Source of the DNA: Shewanella oncorhynchi
Lineage (GTDB): Bacteria > Pseudomonadota > Gammaproteobacteria > Enterobacterales > Shewanellaceae
Assembly (NCBI RefSeq): GCF_012584455.1
Contig: NZ_JABAEB010000001.1
Location: 478,799-542,798, forward strand
Direction of reading: 5' to 3'
Length of the DNA: 64,000 nucleotides
Position numbers and translations under genes: made by a program. Below the pieces are notes generated by a model that was given only the letters and a program-made list of their open reading frames with translations, made no database searches and was not told the origin of the DNA. Below are positions 48,799 through 58,681 of this stretch, piece after piece (positions within the stretch are counted from its first letter, which is position 1; every line of letters begins with the position of its first letter).

Positions 48799-50073
48799 TT
48801 ATGCCGACATAATATCGATAATAGTGACATCTGTGGATGACATGCCATTGAGGATCATTTTGCCAATGTTTTTAATGGTTTTCTCTACATCGGTAGCAAT
48901 AATACCTTGGCCTGAGACATTGTGACTACTGAGCGCCATCAAAAATGAGCGCACGGCCGCACTGGATGAAGTGCTAACCTTCATGGCGCAGGACGCTTTA
49001 GCGCCGTCACACACCATGCCAGAGCTGTCGCTGATCACGTTTTGAATCGCGAAACAGGATTGTTCGAATGAGCCACCAGCTAAATACACCATGGCCATAG
49101 AAGCGGCTGCGCTGGTGACGGTATTGCCACAAAATGCCGACAGTGGTGGGTAATGGGACTTGATATAAATCGCCCCTAGATGGCTCATAATCAAGGCGCG
49201 GGCGAGTTTCTCTTCCGAAACCTTATAGCATTGTGCCGTCAATACCACAGGGATTGTTGCCGCTATGCCTTGATTACCACTACCAAGATTGCTCATGGCG
49301 GGCAAGTTCGCCCCGCCCATGCGAGCATCGGATGCTGCAGCAGTTAACATGACAATTTTATTCAGTAAGTCTTCTCCGATAATGCCGGCGGCTATGCCGC
49401 TTTTCATGGTGCGGCCGACTTCCAGCCCATAGGGATTCGCCATGCCTTCATCGGATAATTTGCCGTTTAGCTCAGAGGCTTCGAGGATGAATTTGATCTC
49501 TTCGAAGGGGACTTCTTCGGCGAAGCGATAAATGGACTCGATAGTGATATCCACGCCTTCACAGATGGAACCAGTGGCTTTAGCTTGCGTGCTATCGATA
49601 CTGAAGACGGATTCGCCGTTGAGGCGCTTCTCGGCGATCAGTGTATGGCCGCCGCAGATTTTCACTAGGGCTTCGCGGTCGCCTTTTTTCGCGATGACAC
49701 AACAATAGATAAATTCTGCTGTTTCGGTGCGCTCGACCGTCACCTTGCCCGCATCGATAAGGGCCTGTGCTCTGGCGACTTGTTCTGGCGTGATCACGGC
49801 CAATACTTCTAAGCCCGCATCCGGATTACCCGCAATGGCGCCTGCTGCAGCGGCAATTGCCAGACCGATTTTGCCTGTGCCAGGCACAAACACGCCCATA
49901 GAGTTTTTATAAAGATTGTCAGACACTTGTACTGCAATTGAATCGGGTTCAACACCCAGCAAGGCGCGGGCGACGGCGGCGGCGTAAGCGGCGGCGATGG
50001 GCTCTGTGCAGCCTAATGCGGGCTTAACCACTTGTTTAATGATTTGAATATACTGCTGCCATTGGGGTTTCAT
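48799..50073 (-). CDS. cyuA: L-cysteine desulfidase CyuA (UPF0597)
   Basis: 424 residues. The sequence follows E. coli CyuA (YhaM): an N-terminal [59 protein letters not shown], and a C-terminal [15 protein letters not shown] with [16 protein letters not shown]. The enzyme uses a [4Fe-4S] cluster to split L-cysteine into sulfide and aminoacrylate, which becomes pyruvate and ammonia. It follows ridA by 24 bases. The uptake gene cyuP is divergent. The neighbours make a cysteine-degradation role likely. Confidence 0.93.
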   Translation of the reverse strand: MKPQWQQYIQIIKQVVKPALGCTEPIAAAYAAAVARALLGVEPDSIAVQVSDNLYKNSMGVFVPGTGKIGLAIAAAAGAIAGNPDAGLEVLAVITPEQVARAQALIDAGKVTVERTETAEFIYCCVIAKKGDREALVKICGGHTLIAEKRLNGESVFSIDSTQAKATGSICEGVDITIESIYRFAEEVPFEEIKFILEASELNGKLSDEGMANPYGLEVGRTMKSGIAAGIIGEDLLNKIVMLTAAASDARMGGANLPAMSNLGSGNQGIAATIPVVLTAQCYKVSEEKLARALIMSHLGAIYIKSHYPPLSAFCGNTVTSAAASMAMVYLAGGSFEQSCFAIQNVISDSSGMVCDGAKASCAMKVSTSSSAAVRSFLMALSSHNVSGQGIIATDVEKTIKNIGKMILNGMSSTDVTIIDIMSA

Positions 50074-50097
50074 GAGCTTACAACCTTATGTTAATGC

Positions 50098-50481
50098 TTA
50101 AATTTTAACGTGTGCTATCGCTTCAACTTCTACTTTAACGCCCAGTGGAAGGTCCTTCACCGCAAAACAGCTACGAGCTGGGCAGTCGGTTTTAAAATAG
50201 GTTTTATACACTTCGTTAAAGGCGGCAAAGTCACTGATCTCTGCAAGATAACAAGTGGTTTTAAGAATCGTGTCTAAGCTGCCACCACCTGCTTCGAGCA
50301 CGTATTTGAGATTCTCTAATGATTGAATCGATTGCTCAGTAATCCCACCGTCAACTACGCTGCCTTTCTTTTTACAAACAGGGAGTTGGCCAGAGGTAAA
50401 AATGAGGTTGCCATAGGCTGTGCCATGGGAATAAGGGCCAATGGCCGCGGGAGCACGTTCTGCGTGAATAATGGTTTTCAT
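50098..50481 (-). CDS. ridA: RidA family 2-iminobutanoate/2-iminopropanoate deaminase
   Basis: 127 residues, the normal length. Typical text is APAAIGPYSHGTAYGNLIFTSGQLP, a central QSLENLKYVLEAGG, and the catalytic block DCPARSCFAVKDLPLGVKVEVEAIA, with the arginine that contacts the imine carboxylate. RidA hydrolyses reactive imines from aminoacrylate. CyuA, encoded next, releases aminoacrylate, so the pairing makes biochemical sense. The ATG of MKTIIHAER has GGAG upstream. Confidence 0.92.
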   Translation of the reverse strand: MKTIIHAERAPAAIGPYSHGTAYGNLIFTSGQLPVCKKKGSVVDGGITEQSIQSLENLKYVLEAGGGSLDTILKTTCYLAEISDFAAFNEVYKTYFKTDCPARSCFAVKDLPLGVKVEVEAIAHVKI

Positions 50482-50734
50482 TGTCTCTCCAACTTGCAAA
50501 TAAAATTGAATGCCTAGGTCGGCGTATGTGCAACATTATTTGTATTTTTATGTTTTATTGCAATTATTTTTTAATGAATTTCATTTTACACTGCGGTTTG
50601 TGCGCTATTTATCTCGTTTTCAGTCAAGTTGTGAGCTTTAACTCTTTGTTCAACAAAAGTTGAGTATTTTGATTGCTGAGTTTGTTTTGTTCAAATATAT
50701 TTGCACAAAATAATACCAACTAGGTAAAGGTGAA

Positions 50735-52009
50735 ATGATGGATGCAACAATTACTGCTGCACAGTGGAAAGCAGATACCCGCTTCGATAGTACGGATTGG
50801 GGCTGGATTATCATGAGTATCGGAATGGCGATTGGCGCGGGGATCGTATTCTTGCCTGTGCAGGTCGGTTTGATGGGGTTATGGGTTTTCTTACTGTCTG
50901 GCATTATTGGCTATCCTGCCATGTATATGTTCCAACGGTTGTTTATCAATACCTTAGCGGAATCTCCAGAATGTAAGGATTACCCGAGTGTGATTTCGGG
51001 TTACTTAGGTAAAAACTGGGGTATGTTGTTGGGTGGTTTGTATTTCATCATGTTGGTTATTTGGGTGTTCGTTTATTCAACGGCCATTACAAACGACAGT
51101 GCTTCATTTTTGCAAAGTTTTGGGATCACCAAAGCATTATTGTCAGAAAATCCTTTCTATGGTTTAGCCTTGATCTGCGGTCTTGTTGCTTTAGCCTCCC
51201 GCGGTGAGAATCTTTTGTTTAAGATCTCTACTTTTATGGTACTGACTAAGTTGGGCGTTGTCGCCGTGTTAGGGTTATTGATGGTGGATAAATGGGATAT
51301 CAATAATATCGGCGCTATCCCAGCAACGGGAGATTGGTTGAAAGATGCGGTCGTTATGCTGCCCTTTACGCTAACATCGATTCTGTTTATTCAAAGTTTA
51401 AGCCCTATGGTGATTTCATACCGTTCGCGGGAAAAATCCCTTGCGGTAGCGCGCTTTAAAGCGATGCGCGCCATGAACATTGCCTTTGGCGTCTTGTTTG
51501 TCGTGGTGTTCTTTTATGCCGTGTCATTCACCCTAGCAATGGGACATGATCAGGCTGTGCGTGCATCGGAAGAAAATATCTCGGCTCTTGCTATGGTTGC
51601 CCAAGGTATGCAGGGACAAACACTGAAATTGCTGAGTTTAACCTTGAATATTTTTGCGGTGATGACGGCTTACTTTGGCGTATATCTTGGTTTTAGGGAA
51701 GCTTGCCAAGGATTGACCATGAACATGCTGCGCCGTTATATGCCTGAAGATCGTATCAACAAAAAGCTTGTTGGTTACGGCATCATGATTTTTACCATTC
51801 TATTATCTTGGGGCGCGATTGTGTTGAATGCGCCAGTGCTGAGCTTTACGTCGATTTGTAGTCCAATTTTTGGTTTAGTCGGTTGTTTGATACCCGCTTA
51901 TTTAGTGTACCAAGTACCTGCATTACATAAGTACAAGGGCGTGTCGCTGTATATCATTATTATCACAGGCTTATTGCTGTGCGTATCCCCCTTCTTAGCG
52001 TTTAGTTAA
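50735..52009 (+). CDS. cyuP: HAAAP-family cysteine/serine transporter CyuP
   Basis: 424 residues with eleven or so membrane helices. The text is very close to E. coli CyuP (YhaO): WIIMSIGMAIGAGIVFLPVQ, VGLMGLWVFLLSGIIGYPAMY, ESPECKDYPSVISGYLGKNWG, and a C-terminal ending PFLAFS. CyuP brings cysteine (and perhaps serine) into the cell for CyuA. It is divergent from ridA-cyuA and should share a regulator with them. It starts with two adjacent ATG codons; AAAGG is upstream. Confidence 0.93.
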   Translation: MMDATITAAQWKADTRFDSTDWGWIIMSIGMAIGAGIVFLPVQVGLMGLWVFLLSGIIGYPAMYMFQRLFINTLAESPECKDYPSVISGYLGKNWGMLLGGLYFIMLVIWVFVYSTAITNDSASFLQSFGITKALLSENPFYGLALICGLVALASRGENLLFKISTFMVLTKLGVVAVLGLLMVDKWDINNIGAIPATGDWLKDAVVMLPFTLTSILFIQSLSPMVISYRSREKSLAVARFKAMRAMNIAFGVLFVVVFFYAVSFTLAMGHDQAVRASEENISALAMVAQGMQGQTLKLLSLTLNIFAVMTAYFGVYLGFREACQGLTMNMLRRYMPEDRINKKLVGYGIMIFTILLSWGAIVLNAPVLSFTSICSPIFGLVGCLIPAYLVYQVPALHKYKGVSLYIIIITGLLLCVSPFLAFS

Positions 52010-52046
52010 CACGGATAAAGTGGTACAAAAAGATAAGCTTTAAGGA

Positions 52047-52090
52047 ATTAAAAACCGGTATTAAGTGTAAACTCAATACCGGTTTTCTAT
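52047..52090. terminator. Bidirectional terminator after cyuP
   Basis: The perfect 12-bp stem AAAACCGGTATT / AATACCGGTTTT (52051-52062 with 52075-52086) has a 12-base loop. Confidence 0.9.
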
Positions 52091-52121
52091 GTTTGGCAAT
52101 CATCTCGATAATGCTCTATGG

Positions 52122-53741
52122 TCAAAGTTTGAATTGAGATGTGGCGTTTTTTAGTTCATCGGCAAAATCGACTAATCCCTCAGAAACATTGCGAACCTGC
52201 GACAGAATTTGCAATGTCTGTTCAAATGAAGCGTTCATATTGACGACGTTATCGACCACTTGAGAAGCAACCGAGGCTTGCTCCTCCGTTGCCGAGGCGA
52301 TGTGAGTATTCATACTATTGATGCTGACAATCTGCTGTTGAATTGATTTCAGAGCGCTCCCTGTATTTTGAGCATTGGTTTCATTTTCCGATGACTTCGA
52401 CATCGCCACATTCATGGTATTGACCGAGGAAATGGCCGCCGTTTTAAGGTTTTGTAACACATGGCGAATTTCAGTGGTTGCATCGGCTGTTTTAGAGGCA
52501 AGGGCGCGGACCTCATCAGCGACTACGGCAAAGCCTCGTCCTTGCTCACCCGCGCGGGCGGCTTCGATGGCGGCATTAAGTGCCAACAGGTTGGTTTGCT
52601 CGGCAATAGAGGTAATCACATTTAAGATAGAAGTGACATTTTCAGTATCTCTAGCGAGCTCGTTGATCGAGTTAGAAGCCGCCTGAATTCCTGTATTTAA
52701 TTGCTGTGAAATATCGATTGTGCGCTGAACGACTGTCATACCTTGCATCGCTTCTTTCTCCGCGACCTGTGCTGCACTGGCGGCTTGGCGGGCATTTTGC
52801 GAGATTTCGATGACAGAGTGACGCATGTCTTCCATTGAGACTTGTACTGCGCTGGCATCATGGCTTTGCCGCTGGGTGGCATGCGTCGCATCTTCCATGC
52901 GCTGTTTGAGTGAGCGCGAGCTATCAAGTAAGGGATCGGTAACATTCACCACCCTTCGAATAGAATCTCCGAGCAAGCGAAGAAATCGATTGAAGTTACT
53001 TGATACTTGGCCGAGTTCATCGCTACCAGATACTTTGAGCTGATGACTAAGATCGCCTTTTCCATCGGCCAGCTCACTCAGTGACTGGGCGACATTACGC
53101 GCAGATGAGCTGATAGCGCGTGCTATGGCAATAGTGACAATCAACATCACGATCAGCAAAGCGATGCCGATGGAGAGGGTGAGCCACAAACTTTGCGCAG
53201 ATCTGTCGCCAGCTTCTTTTATCGATTGTTTAAATTCGAGTACTTTGCTTTGTTTGTAATCTTGTATTTCATTAAGTACAGCTTCATAGGCTTGGGATTT
53301 TTCTTGGCTGATCTGGCCAATGTTTGCCATATCAATCGTACCCGCCAACATGCCTTTAGCCAGCTTAATCGTCATGTCGTTATAGCGGGTTAATTTAGCG
53401 GATAGATTGCTGAGTTTATTGGCTTGTGAGGGATCGACACTATCTAATTGTTGTAGGTTTTTACGTAAAGATTCATACATAGTACCTGCATTTGTTAACA
53501 GGTCTTCGTCGGCAAAAGAAACCGATTGAGTGTAAAGTTCATCGAGTCGTTGGATAAAAAACACGTTTTGATTGGCGAGTTCAACTCTTTGGTAAACTTG
53601 CTGCTCCATATAATTAAGTGTGGTGCGATTTTTATTTATGGAGATGACACTAATGCTTAAGTTTAAAGCGAAAATGATGACAGCTAAAATAAATATCGCG
53701 ATAACTTTTTTAAAAATAGAAATATCATTAAAGAAATTCAT
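52122..53741 (-). CDS. Methyl-accepting chemotaxis protein, last gene of the porin operon
   Basis: 539 residues with classic topology: N-terminal membrane helix (about 9-30), a periplasmic four-helix-type sensor (about 35-185), a second membrane helix (about 187-210), a HAMP domain (about 211-265), and a signalling coiled coil. The tip is [23 protein letters not shown]. It has no PAS or dCache domain. The gene follows the small binding-protein gene by 44 bases, so it may sense what that protein binds. This is an inference from gene order. Confidence 0.92.
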   Translation of the reverse strand: MNFFNDISIFKKVIAIFILAVIIFALNLSISVISINKNRTTLNYMEQQVYQRVELANQNVFFIQRLDELYTQSVSFADEDLLTNAGTMYESLRKNLQQLDSVDPSQANKLSNLSAKLTRYNDMTIKLAKGMLAGTIDMANIGQISQEKSQAYEAVLNEIQDYKQSKVLEFKQSIKEAGDRSAQSLWLTLSIGIALLIVMLIVTIAIARAISSSARNVAQSLSELADGKGDLSHQLKVSGSDELGQVSSNFNRFLRLLGDSIRRVVNVTDPLLDSSRSLKQRMEDATHATQRQSHDASAVQVSMEDMRHSVIEISQNARQAASAAQVAEKEAMQGMTVVQRTIDISQQLNTGIQAASNSINELARDTENVTSILNVITSIAEQTNLLALNAAIEAARAGEQGRGFAVVADEVRALASKTADATTEIRHVLQNLKTAAISSVNTMNVAMSKSSENETNAQNTGSALKSIQQQIVSINSMNTHIASATEEQASVASQVVDNVVNMNASFEQTLQILSQVRNVSEGLVDFADELKNATSQFKL

Positions 53742-53785
53742 CCCTTGCCCCCAAGTTGTGCCGAGCTTGAGCTCGGCACTCCAAT

Positions 53786-54196
53786 CTAAAACTCGGCAAT
53801 AACTTTTACCGAATCATTGGCCTCACTACTATCAATATAGCCAATAATATTGGGGTTCGATGCAACTAATTTTATCATCTCCGCCCCACTAGTGACTTCC
53901 TTGGGTGGCGTTCCTTTGCCTGTAAATACTTTTTGTGACCAATATGACTTAAGTTGGCTGGATGACTTGCCCAGCACTTTAGTATCAAAGGTTTCCCTTA
54001 AGGGCATAGCACTGTCAAGATTGACTGGCACGGCCTGCGCTCCACCAGGAAAGGTCTTTGTTTTCCCTAGAAAAATATTTTCAATAACCTTTTGGTCGAC
54101 AGTGTCTGCATTACTGGGATGAACGATGACAACCACACCAGCAAATAGTGGCATTGAGACTAAGCTGAGTAGGATTAAGCAAAGTAACTTATTCAT
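53786..54196 (-). CDS. Small PstS-like periplasmic binding protein
   Basis: 136 residues. A signal peptide ends at about LFA-GVVV. The body has the PstS/PBP-like pattern: [32 protein letters not shown], a central [34 protein letters not shown], and C-terminal [11 protein letters not shown]. It is about half the length of PstS, so it is a single-lobe or trimmed member. It follows the porin gene by 9 bases with a good AGGAG. Confidence 0.85.
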   Translation of the reverse strand: MNKLLCLILLSLVSMPLFAGVVVIVHPSNADTVDQKVIENIFLGKTKTFPGGAQAVPVNLDSAMPLRETFDTKVLGKSSSQLKSYWSQKVFTGKGTPPKEVTSGAEMIKLVASNPNIIGYIDSSEANDSVKVIAEF

Positions 54197-54205
54197 TTCT
54201 CTCTC

Positions 54206-55282
54206 CTAAAATACTAAGTCAATGCCAAGACTGATGGATTTCGAATCCCCTGCGACTTTCATACCTGGGCCACCGTCATCTTTAACGTCATCATACTGAA
54301 TTTTAAAGGCCGCCGAAGGATGGAAATCCCAACGTATACCTGCAGAACTTGTATGGTGAACTTCACCGCCTTCACCATCATTGAAGTCCGAATAGGAAAT
54401 GTAAGGCATCACTGAATCGATACGATAGCCGAACGAGAGAAGATAAGTATCTAGATTACTCCCATCGAGATCTAAGCGGTTAAGCTCAGATAAAAAAAGG
54501 AAATTCTCATAATCTATATTAACGGATAGGCCATAAAACTTACCCGTACGTTGGTTGCTACCATTCCATTCCTGCTGAATACCACCAATATAACGTTCGT
54601 TAGTGTATTGCATATGCGTGAGGCGAATATCTAACCAATCTTTATTGAATTGAACAACAATACCGCCTATATCCTTCCATACTTCTCGGGTATTTTCGAG
54701 GAAGAAAAAATCAGATAAAAGCTTATTAGGTTCGCTATCTTCGCTACCGTAATAAACTTGTCCAGACATAGTCCAGTCGCCAATTAAATAGTTATATAAG
54801 GCGCTGACACCTGTGTAGTTAAATATTTGCCATGTGTAATTATCTGCGGGTGGACGTATCCAAGGATAAGCATATCCAACATCAAAAAAGTCACTGTAAT
54901 AGTAGAGCGGTAAGCGTTTTTTACCTCCTTGTACTGTCCAATGATCATTGATCTCATAGGACAGATAAGCCCATTCAAAACTTGCCGAAAAGTCATCAGC
55001 CCCGCGGGAAACAACCTGTGCCGTGGCAGATAAACCTTCGAGTAAATCCGCTGAGAATTGAATACCAAATAAGGTATCGGGTTTGAAACTAATATCTTCA
55101 TCATAGGCGCCAACGAGTGGATAGTCGGCGAGAAAGGTGGGGCCTAAATCAAACTCTGCAACGCCCGAACCTTCGAGAACTTGACCAGCAACAACTGAGG
55201 CAAAACCTGAAATGTTGACTTCTGCATAAGCGGTGGAGCTGAGCAAAAGTGAGCAAAGACCTAATGAAAGCTTATGTTTCAT
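54206..55282 (-). CDS. Outer-membrane porin-like beta-barrel protein
   Basis: 358 residues. A signal peptide ends at STAYA-E. The mature part has repeated amphipathic strands and many aromatic residues, and ends in a typical outer-membrane terminus ISLGIDLVF with a final F. It resembles proteins of the general trimeric porin group but I cannot name the substrate. AAGGG lies before the ATG. It is the first gene of a three-gene operon with a binding protein and a chemoreceptor. Confidence 0.85.
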   Translation of the reverse strand: MKHKLSLGLCSLLLSSTAYAEVNISGFASVVAGQVLEGSGVAEFDLGPTFLADYPLVGAYDEDISFKPDTLFGIQFSADLLEGLSATAQVVSRGADDFSASFEWAYLSYEINDHWTVQGGKKRLPLYYYSDFFDVGYAYPWIRPPADNYTWQIFNYTGVSALYNYLIGDWTMSGQVYYGSEDSEPNKLLSDFFFLENTREVWKDIGGIVVQFNKDWLDIRLTHMQYTNERYIGGIQQEWNGSNQRTGKFYGLSVNIDYENFLFLSELNRLDLDGSNLDTYLLSFGYRIDSVMPYISYSDFNDGEGGEVHHTSSAGIRWDFHPSAAFKIQYDDVKDDGGPGMKVAGDSKSISLGIDLVF

Positions 55283-55972
55283 AAAAAAGCCCTTTAAGTG
55301 AGTATATTCGTTTTTAAGCCTAGAACAGGTACAAACATACGCAAACTTTTATTAAACATTTTTGCAACATGGTGGTTTGGCTCTCATTTTGAAAGATAAG
55401 TTTGATATTTTATGAGTAAAAAGCGTTAGGTAATTCGAGCTAACTTAAGTCAAAACTGTAAGTTCAATATTCTAAATTTGGAATGATTACTCAGCCATAC
55501 CATTAAACTGTTCAGGTGAGACTGTGTTCTCCCTGAAAATTGTTTCGAAAATTCGCCAAAGAATATTATTGATTTTGCTAAATGAGAGACTCAAAGCTTG
55601 AGTGAAAAGTGGTGAGATAATTATCTTTATTAACAATATTAGCCAAAGCTAAATGTGGTTGTTATTTAGCCTTTAGATTATAAAAATAACGCAATGGATA
55701 CTTTTTATTAAACTAAAATTGGGCTTTTTACATAAAAATGCTCTAAATCTATCATTGATTATGCTTGTTAAGTCAACGTCGATATTTATTCCATTTTCAT
55801 AAGTATGCTAGCGCTGTAGCATATTTTACTGAGTCTTTTTCTCCGATGTAGTGGTTTTATACTGTATGGTTAGCGGCTTGATTGCTGCACAGTGCTATAG
55901 CACCTATAATCTTGCTCTCTTATGTTGAGTTTCTCTTCTTTCTAAACATGATCCAATAAAAGGAATGTCATA
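55283..55972. other. Long AT-rich divergent intergenic region
   Basis: 690 bases lie between the porin operon and the transglutaminase-like gene. I find no open frame, tRNA, riboswitch motif or strong hairpin. Both promoters must be here. A short hairpin and several A/T runs are visible but nothing I can name. Confidence 0.5.
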
Positions 55973-57115
55973 ATGCAAAGACGCAATTTTTTAAAAAGTG
56001 CGGCTATTTTGTCGACTGCGGGTTTTATCACGCCGGTACTGGCATCTTCCTCTAAATCGAGTGTCGTTGAACATAGCTCAAGCGATGGACGCCGCCGTTT
56101 TATCTTAACCAACACTTACCATCTTGTTGCCCCAGAAGGGTCTGAGGGCGTGGTTAAGTTGTGGATCCCTTTACCTGAAGACACGCAATTCCAATTGGTG
56201 AGTCAGTTGAATTTTACGGGCAGTTTTAAAGACGCCTATATCAGCTCAAACAACAGTTATGGCGCCAAAACCCTGTTTGCGACTTGGCCCGATGCCAAAG
56301 CGAACATGACAATAACGGTTGAGCTTGATATTGAAACGATAGATTGGGAACCCGTTAAAAGCGGCGCCTTAACCCATTACCGCACCCCAGAGCAGATACA
56401 TTATCCTGCAGATGTTGAACGTTATTTGCTGCCGACTAAACACATGCTGATTAATGGTATTGTGAAGCAAACAGCAGATAAGATCGTTGGCAGCGAGACT
56501 GAACCACTGAAGCAAGCACGACTGATTTATCTTTGGGTTAGCGCTAATATGTTTCGCGATAATAGCGTGATTGGCTGTGGTACGGGTGATGTAGCAAGTA
56601 TCCTCGAAAGTGGCAAGTTAGGCGGTAAGTGTACCGATATTAACTCAGTATTTGTGGCGCTAATGCGCGCAGTGGGGATCCCTGCCCGTGAGATGTTTGG
56701 GATTCGCTTAGGTCAGGCTATCAAGATGGGCGAATACTCTAAAAAGGCCTTTGGTAGTGCTGATGACAAAGGGTTTGCCGATGTCAGTGGTGGTCAACAT
56801 TGTCGCGCTATGTTCTATTTAGCGGGTTATGGTTGGTTGCCAGCCGATCCTGCTGATGTGACAAAAATGCGTTTGACGGAGAAAAAAGAACACAGCGATC
56901 CCGCAGTTCAGGCCGTGAATGATTACCTCTTTGGCAATTGGGAAATGAACTGGGTTGGCTTTAACTATGGCCGTGACTTTGATTTATTCCCTACAGCCGA
57001 ACAGACACCACTGAATAACTTTGGCTACCCTTATGCCGAAGTTGATGGCGATCCCGTGAACTATTATGAGCCTAAAGTGTTTGCCTATGACTACCAGTCA
57101 ACCGAACAACGCTAA
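55973..57115 (+). CDS. Tat-exported transglutaminase-like protein
   Basis: 380 residues. The twin-arginine signal MQRRNFLKSAA starts the protein, and a signal cleavage site lies near VLASSS. The transglutaminase-like cysteine protease core is visible with a likely catalytic triad: C220 in GGKCTDINS, H276 in GGQHCRAMF and D292 in PADPADV. Such domains act as proteases, transglutaminases or peptide-handling enzymes. Function here is unknown. The merT-like gene overlaps its end by 29 bases, which ties the two together. AAGGA precedes the ATG. Confidence 0.87.
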   Translation: MQRRNFLKSAAILSTAGFITPVLASSSKSSVVEHSSSDGRRRFILTNTYHLVAPEGSEGVVKLWIPLPEDTQFQLVSQLNFTGSFKDAYISSNNSYGAKTLFATWPDAKANMTITVELDIETIDWEPVKSGALTHYRTPEQIHYPADVERYLLPTKHMLINGIVKQTADKIVGSETEPLKQARLIYLWVSANMFRDNSVIGCGTGDVASILESGKLGGKCTDINSVFVALMRAVGIPAREMFGIRLGQAIKMGEYSKKAFGSADDKGFADVSGGQHCRAMFYLAGYGWLPADPADVTKMRLTEKKEHSDPAVQAVNDYLFGNWEMNWVGFNYGRDFDLFPTAEQTPLNNFGYPYAEVDGDPVNYYEPKVFAYDYQSTEQR

Positions 57116-57449
57116 GGGCCTCTTCGCGACTATGGCCGCCGCAGTGCTTGCTGCGGTTGCTTCAAGCCTATGCTGTATTGCACCGCTTATTTATCTGGTG
57201 TTCGGGGTGTCGGCCGCAAGTCTGTCGGGGATTGAGCAACTGAGCTGGCTGCAAGTGCCCATGTTGCTACTGTCGTCTGGGCTGATTCTGATGGGATTTT
57301 GGCGGCTCTATTTTGCTAAAAAGCCACTGTGTACCGCGACGTTGAGTCGTACTCAGATGCTGTGGCTGTACTGGTTAACTGTACCTGTTGTGCTGGCATT
57401 TCAGTCATATCCTTTTGTATTACCTTGGTTATTAGAGGTGCTTGAATGA
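57087..57449 (+). CDS. merT: MerT-like mercuric transport membrane protein
   Basis: 120 residues with three predicted membrane helices. The cysteine pair in the first helix (SSLCCIAPLIYLVFGVSAA, C29-C30) is the metal-binding pair of MerT. The rest, with SYPFVLPW at the end, is consistent. The usual role is moving Hg(II) from MerP into the cytoplasm. No merA or merR is near. It overlaps the transglutaminase gene (29 bases) and overlaps merP by ATGA. The start MTTSQPNN is used; an ATG seven codons earlier is possible. Confidence 0.82.
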   Translation: MTTSQPNNAKGLFATMAAAVLAAVASSLCCIAPLIYLVFGVSAASLSGIEQLSWLQVPMLLLSSGLILMGFWRLYFAKKPLCTATLSRTQMLWLYWLTVPVVLAFQSYPFVLPWLLEVLE

Positions 57450-57730
57450 AGTTAGTGTTATTTCTCGCCTTAAGTCTGTGTTCAGCGTCGAGCTGGGCGG
57501 CAAACGTGCTGGTCACCTTAGATGTTAAGGGCATGACTTGTCCGCTGTGTGTCACTGTCGTGAATAAAGCGCTGCGTAAAACCGATGGGGTGATTAAGGC
57601 CAAGGCTTCGTTAAAAACGGAGCAAGCCTTAGTGACAGTGCCAGAGGATTTTAATCTAGATAGTTTGCTTAAGGCCGTCGACGAAACTGGGTATAAGGGC
57701 AGTATTAATAAGGTAGAAAAACAATCCTAA
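57446..57730 (+). CDS. merP: MerP-like periplasmic heavy-metal-binding protein
   Basis: 94 residues. Signal peptide ends at SWA-AN. The mature protein is one HMA domain with the metal motif GMTCPLC (C32 and C35). It should bind Hg(II) or another soft metal in the periplasm and pass it to the MerT-like protein. Its ATG overlaps the merT stop by ATGA. A hairpin at 57769 ends the operon. Confidence 0.87.
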   Translation: MKLVLFLALSLCSASSWAANVLVTLDVKGMTCPLCVTVVNKALRKTDGVIKAKASLKTEQALVTVPEDFNLDSLLKAVDETGYKGSINKVEKQS

Positions 57731-57768
57731 GCGTTGGTGTCTTTAGTAACGGATTGAGTGACATTATA

Positions 57769-57806
57769 AAATATCAGTCTAGCTTCAAATGATTAGACTG
57801 ATATTT
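57769..57806. terminator. Bidirectional terminator after merP
   Basis: The perfect 13-bp stem AAATATCAGTCTA / TAGACTGATATTT has a 12-base loop and AT-rich flanks. Confidence 0.8.
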
Positions 57807-57883
57807 CACCGAGAAAATACACTCTGTATCCCACTTGTTACTTCCTTCACTGCCAATTTTTTCCTTTGCGGGTCATTTCTTCG

Positions 57884-58408
57884 TTAGCTGTAATACACCT
57901 CGGACTCGATACGACGTTGCCGCTCTTCATTTTTCTCCGATGATTCTTTAATCAGATCCAATTTTTGCGCTTGCAGTAATTCTAGTTGCTTGGCTTTTTG
58001 TTCTTCAGATAGATTTTCATCGGCTGCAACCTTCGCCATTTCTTCATCTATCTTATTAATTTTATCCCTATCGACTCCTGTACGGTTATCTAAAATAGCC
58101 TGCATGGCTTTGTCCAACCTGTTGATGCTTTTGTCTGGTTCAGGCGTGCCTGCAATGGCTTGCACATTACCCGTGTAGCCTTGTTTAGCGTTAGGGGCCA
58201 GATGGCTATAGGTATCGGCAGTCGTTACCGATGCTGCAGAGGAGAGCGTTACAGAATCTTGGCTTATTGATGAAGTTAGATTCGCCGCCGTCATTGAATT
58301 TGCACGAGTTCCTAGGCCATTTGTGCCCGGCTCGACTTGCTTGAGTGGCACATTGGCATAACTTTTCGCAAAGGTATTGGTATAACTATTGGGGTTAATT
58401 GTGCTCAT
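57884..58408 (-). CDS. Unknown Ser/Thr/Ala- and charged-rich protein
   Basis: 174 residues. I do not recognise a family. The N-terminal 80 residues are Ser/Thr/Asn/Ala-rich (SQDSVTLSSAASVTTADTYS). The C-terminal 80 are highly charged and likely coiled coil (KINKIDEEMAKVAADENLSEEQKAKQLELL). There is no signal peptide or membrane segment. AAGGAG precedes the ATG, so it is probably translated. It is divergent from the DUF523-DUF1722 operon. Confidence 0.75.
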   Translation of the reverse strand: MSTINPNSYTNTFAKSYANVPLKQVEPGTNGLGTRANSMTAANLTSSISQDSVTLSSAASVTTADTYSHLAPNAKQGYTGNVQAIAGTPEPDKSINRLDKAMQAILDNRTGVDRDKINKIDEEMAKVAADENLSEEQKAKQLELLQAQKLDLIKESSEKNEERQRRIESEVYYS

Positions 58409-58623
58409 ATTCGACTCCTTTATATATGAATCTGTCCCTTGGCCACCTGCGGTTTAAAATGTTGAGCGGTTAACTAATGGGTGTTGCTGGACGTTTCAAT
58501 ATTATCTGATGACAACTTTGCAATTTGAATTAGCAAGTTATAGGCCAAGTTAGGTTTATTTGTGGTTGATTTATCAGGAGTCACTGTTAAACGATACTTT
58601 TAAAAAATATTTATACAAAAACT

Positions 58624-58653
58624 TGATCCTTGTACAACTATGGTCCGTAATTA
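58624..58653 (+). promoter_or_regulatory. Candidate ECF sigma (RpoE-ChrR type) promoter
   Basis: TGATCC (58624-58629), an 18-base spacer, then TAATTA (58648-58653) fits the group of singlet-oxygen responsive ECF promoters I recall from Rhodobacter (TGATCC, then TAAG-type -10). It is about 28 bases before the first gene of the photolyase operon. Confidence 0.6.
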
Positions 58654-58681
58654 GAAGCATAGTGATACAAGGAGTCGACTT

